The notes below the pieces were generated by a model, which worked only from the letters and a program-made list of their open reading frames with translations, had not been told where the DNA came from and ran no database searches. The position numbers and the translations under genes are program-made. Below, piece by piece: positions 7,153 to 9,423 of a stretch of 9,423 bases of DNA (positions within the stretch are counted from its first letter, which is position 1; every line of letters starts with the position of its first letter). Origin of the DNA: Bacteroidales bacterium (GTDB lineage: Bacteria > Bacteroidota > Bacteroidia > Bacteroidales > VadinHA17); contig DOTV01000142.1 in the NCBI GenBank assembly GCA_003520925.1, positions 1-9,423 of the forward strand. The letters run 5' to 3'.

Positions 7153-9423
7153 TTAAAGGACCAGGTTGATACCGAAAAGAAATTGCTTGACATTCGGATA
7201 GTTTCCAGTGTCTGAACCGAAAGCACGGTCATCACCACCAAGTTCGGGATCGAGTCCTGAGTATTTGGTTATTGTGAAAAGATTCACACCCTGAACGTAT
7301 AACCTGAGTGAGCCTACACCGATTTTATTAAGAACCGCTTTTGGCAGGGTATAACCGATCTGCAGGTTTTTCAAACGTGCAAATGAACCATCCTCGATGT
7401 AATAGCTGCATACCTGGGTGTTGGTTGAGAAGTTAGATGTGTTAGATGCTTTTGGCACTGTGGCAGTTGTATTTGAAGGAGTCCAACTGTCATACAGGAG
7501 AGCCTGGCTTTTCTGTCCCTGGAATGAAGGCCAGAAATCGATCCACCATCTGTTCCAGTTAAAGATATCGTTTCCCTGTGAACCATAGAGGAATGCCGAC
7601 AGATCAAAATTCTTATAAGTCAGTCCAAGGTTAAATCCATAAGTGAATTTTGGATTCGGGTTACCTATAAATGTTCTGTCGTCCGGGTCTATCTTACCAC
7701 TGTTATCAAGGTCAGCGAACCTGAAGAATCCCGGTTCAGCACCGTCCTGGTCAGCAGCTTCGGTAACTTCTGCGGCGGTCTGGAAAAGGCCCAGTACCTG
7801 GTAGCCGTAAAATGCTGACATCGGATGTCCGACCTGGTTTCTGTTTCCTGCACCGATCCTGGTTGTTGCACCTCCATAATCAAAGAATTCATATCCTTCG
7901 GCAATTTTTACAATGTCATTTTTATAGCTTGTGAAAATTACACTTGTATTAAGTCCAAGGTCGCCCCAGGAATTCTTATATGAAAGTTCGGCATCGATAC
8001 CGGTGTTCTTCATTGAAGCGATATTAACATAAGGTGCACTGGCGTTTCCGGCAGTACCCGGAAGTTCTGGAGCAAACAGCAGGTCTTTTGTATCCTTACT
8101 GTACCAGTCGAATACTATCCCGAATTTGCTGTTCCATAGCTGAGCTTCAAAACCGATGTCGGTTGTAACGTTTGTTTCCCATTTTGCATCAGGATTACCA
8201 ATCCGTGTTGCAGTAAATCCCTGCAGTGCAGAAGTAAATGTACCGTTAAGGTCATAACCTGTTTCTCCGGCTGACCCTCCGTAAAGATAGAACTGGTTCT
8301 GCGGGGAGACAGCAAGCTGGTTACCCATTGTACCCCACGAACCCCTGATCTTCAAATCTGTAAGCCAGCTCATACTGCTCAGGAATGATTCTTTCCCGAT
8401 CCTCCATGCTGCGGAAAATGATGGGAAAATACCATAGCGTACATCCGGTCCGAACCTTGATGAACCATCGCGACGGACAGTGGCACTTAAGAAGTATTTG
8501 TCCTGGTATCCGTAATCAGCTTTCAGGAAGGTCGAAAGCAGTGTGGTTGGGGTATATACATTTGAATACATACCGTTCATGGTGGCTCCGTTTGTAAGAG
8601 TACGGAAATCCACTGCATCGGAGAAATAGGTTGTTTTTGTAGCACCCATGTCACGCCCTACATCATATTTATTGGCTTCGTATCCGAGAAGGGCTTGAAT
8701 TTTATGTTCGCCGAATGTCTTATCATACATAAGGGTGTTTGTCCATACCCATGTGTTACCATAGTATGCATTTTCATTGAGTGAGGCAGATGCTGTATTT
8801 TCAGAATTTTCATAGGTTGCCCAGTTATAACCGACTCCGTAACCGTTATACCACGATCCGCCTAATGTCGATCTGAAGTTTAACCCTTTGAAAATATTTA
8901 CATCAACATACATACTTCCCATAAGATTTATTGACCAGTAGTTGTTATCTTTTCCTCTTGTCTGGTTTGCAACTACGTTGGAGTTATTTCCAAGCCTTGG
9001 GGCAATACCTGTTCCACCCCAGTCGCCTTCAACGAATGTATGTGAAAGTCCTACAAATGGAGCTCCTGTCCACCTGACGGGGATAATTGGCTGTGACCTG
9101 TAGGGTCCCATCTGGATCGGGCTGCCTTCACCAAGGTTTGTCACACCAAGGCTCTTTCTGTATGATCCTGTAAAGTTCTCACCGATTTTAACCCTGTTCT
9201 TCAGGAAAGTGAAATCGGAATTGAATCTTCCCGTATATCTCTTGGCATATGATTCAATAATAATCCCGTCCTGTGACCATGCACCAATTCCTGCAAAGAA
9301 ATGGGAGCTTTCATTCCCTCCTGAAAGGGAAATGTCGTGATTTGACATTGGAGCAGAATTTGTAATCTCATCGTACCAGTCAGTGTCACCGGCCCAGCTT
9401 GGAAGAGTTGGTGCTGCATTTGT
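7153..9423 (-). CDS. SusC/RagA-family TonB-dependent transporter (N-terminus beyond window)
   Basis: This is the outer-membrane channel that imports substrate captured by SusD, powered by TonB-ExbBD. The frame is open to the right edge: upstream of the Met at 9348 another 25 codons read on, including GDTDWYDEITNSAPMSNHDISLSGG split around that Met, which is the usual SusC junction between plug and first barrel strands. The Met is therefore internal and the gene is truncated by the window. Of 756 visible residues nearly all are barrel. Signatures include RRDGSSRFG at 317-325, DLKIRGSWGTMGN at 356-368, an Asp-rich loop DLDNSGKIDPDD followed by RTFIGNPNPKFTYGFN at 571-598, DGSFARLKNLQIGYTLPK at about 678-695, and YSGLDPEL followed by NYPNVKQFLFGINLVL at the end. 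The missing part (about 250-300 residues) should hold the signal peptide, carboxypeptidase-regulatory-like domain and plug. It ends in Leu, not the usual aromatic residue. It is first of the visible SusC/SusD operon; its promoter is out of view. Confidence 0.97.
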   Translation of the reverse strand, partial: TNAAPTLPSWAGDTDWYDEITNSAPMSNHDISLSGGNESSHFFAGIGAWSQDGIIIESYAKRYTGRFNSDFTFLKNRVKIGENFTGSYRKSLGVTNLGEGSPIQMGPYRSQPIIPVRWTGAPFVGLSHTFVEGDWGGTGIAPRLGNNSNVVANQTRGKDNNYWSINLMGSMYVDVNIFKGLNFRSTLGGSWYNGYGVGYNWATYENSENTASASLNENAYYGNTWVWTNTLMYDKTFGEHKIQALLGYEANKYDVGRDMGATKTTYFSDAVDFRTLTNGATMNGMYSNVYTPTTLLSTFLKADYGYQDKYFLSATVRRDGSSRFGPDVRYGIFPSFSAAWRIGKESFLSSMSWLTDLKIRGSWGTMGNQLAVSPQNQFYLYGGSAGETGYDLNGTFTSALQGFTATRIGNPDAKWETNVTTDIGFEAQLWNSKFGIVFDWYSKDTKDLLFAPELPGTAGNASAPYVNIASMKNTGIDAELSYKNSWGDLGLNTSVIFTSYKNDIVKIAEGYEFFDYGGATTRIGAGNRNQVGHPMSAFYGYQVLGLFQTAAEVTEAADQDGAEPGFFRFADLDNSGKIDPDDRTFIGNPNPKFTYGFNLGLTYKNFDLSAFLYGSQGNDIFNWNRWWIDFWPSFQGQKSQALLYDSWTPSNTTATVPKASNTSNFSTNTQVCSYYIEDGSFARLKNLQIGYTLPKAVLNKIGVGSLRLYVQGVNLFTITKYSGLDPELGGDDRAFGSDTGNYPNVKQFLFGINLVL

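Noticed and set aside
7685..7720. EF-hand-like Asp-rich loop (DLDNSGKIDPDD) in SusC
   Set aside because: This is a routine feature of SusC-family extracellular loops, preceding the usual GNPNPKFTYG motif, so it is not a novelty or a sign of domain fusion.

Overview
The window looks like chromosomal DNA of a member of the Bacteroidota, probably a Bacteroidales or Marinilabiliales-like environmental or gut lineage. The evidence is a SusC/SusD outer-membrane pair, lipoproteins with Bacteroidota-style lipoboxes, a FISUMP-domain protein, A/T-rich start regions without Shine-Dalgarno sequences, and a good match to the Bacteroidota primary promoter (TTTG, 20 bases, TAnnTTTG). I see no RNA gene, insertion sequence, CRISPR array or phage gene. 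No stretch without a gene reaches 300 bases.

Layout: a partial plus-strand gene (1-456) encodes an unrecognised lipoprotein whose signal peptide is cut off by the window edge. Everything else runs on the minus strand, so transcription goes from right to left. A SusC-type TonB-dependent transporter enters from the right edge (7153-9423, N-terminus missing). It is followed 17 bases later by its SusD-type surface lipoprotein partner (5399-7135). A strong intrinsic terminator (5341-5378) follows SusD. Next come a very large FG-GAP/VCBS lipoprotein with a central ASPIC/UnbV domain (2005-5295), a small secreted FISUMP-domain protein (1293-1964), and a secreted protein made of a carboxypeptidase-regulatory-like domain plus a TonB-receptor plug domain but no barrel (476-1183). 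The last gene has its own well-formed promoter and converges on the left-hand lipoprotein gene with only 19 bases between them.

Working model (inference): SusC and SusD form the usual lidded outer-membrane importer for an oligomeric nutrient. The FG-GAP lipoprotein is a likely Ca2+-loaded double beta-propeller on the cell surface, encoded in the position where accessory binding proteins or enzymes of such loci often sit. The FISUMP protein and the barrel-less plug protein are exported and of unknown function. There is no glycoside hydrolase, sulfatase, peptidase, sigma/anti-sigma pair or hybrid sensor in view, so the substrate cannot be named. The points most worth a second look are the barrel-less plug protein and the seven-plus-seven Ca2+-loop architecture of the FG-GAP protein.
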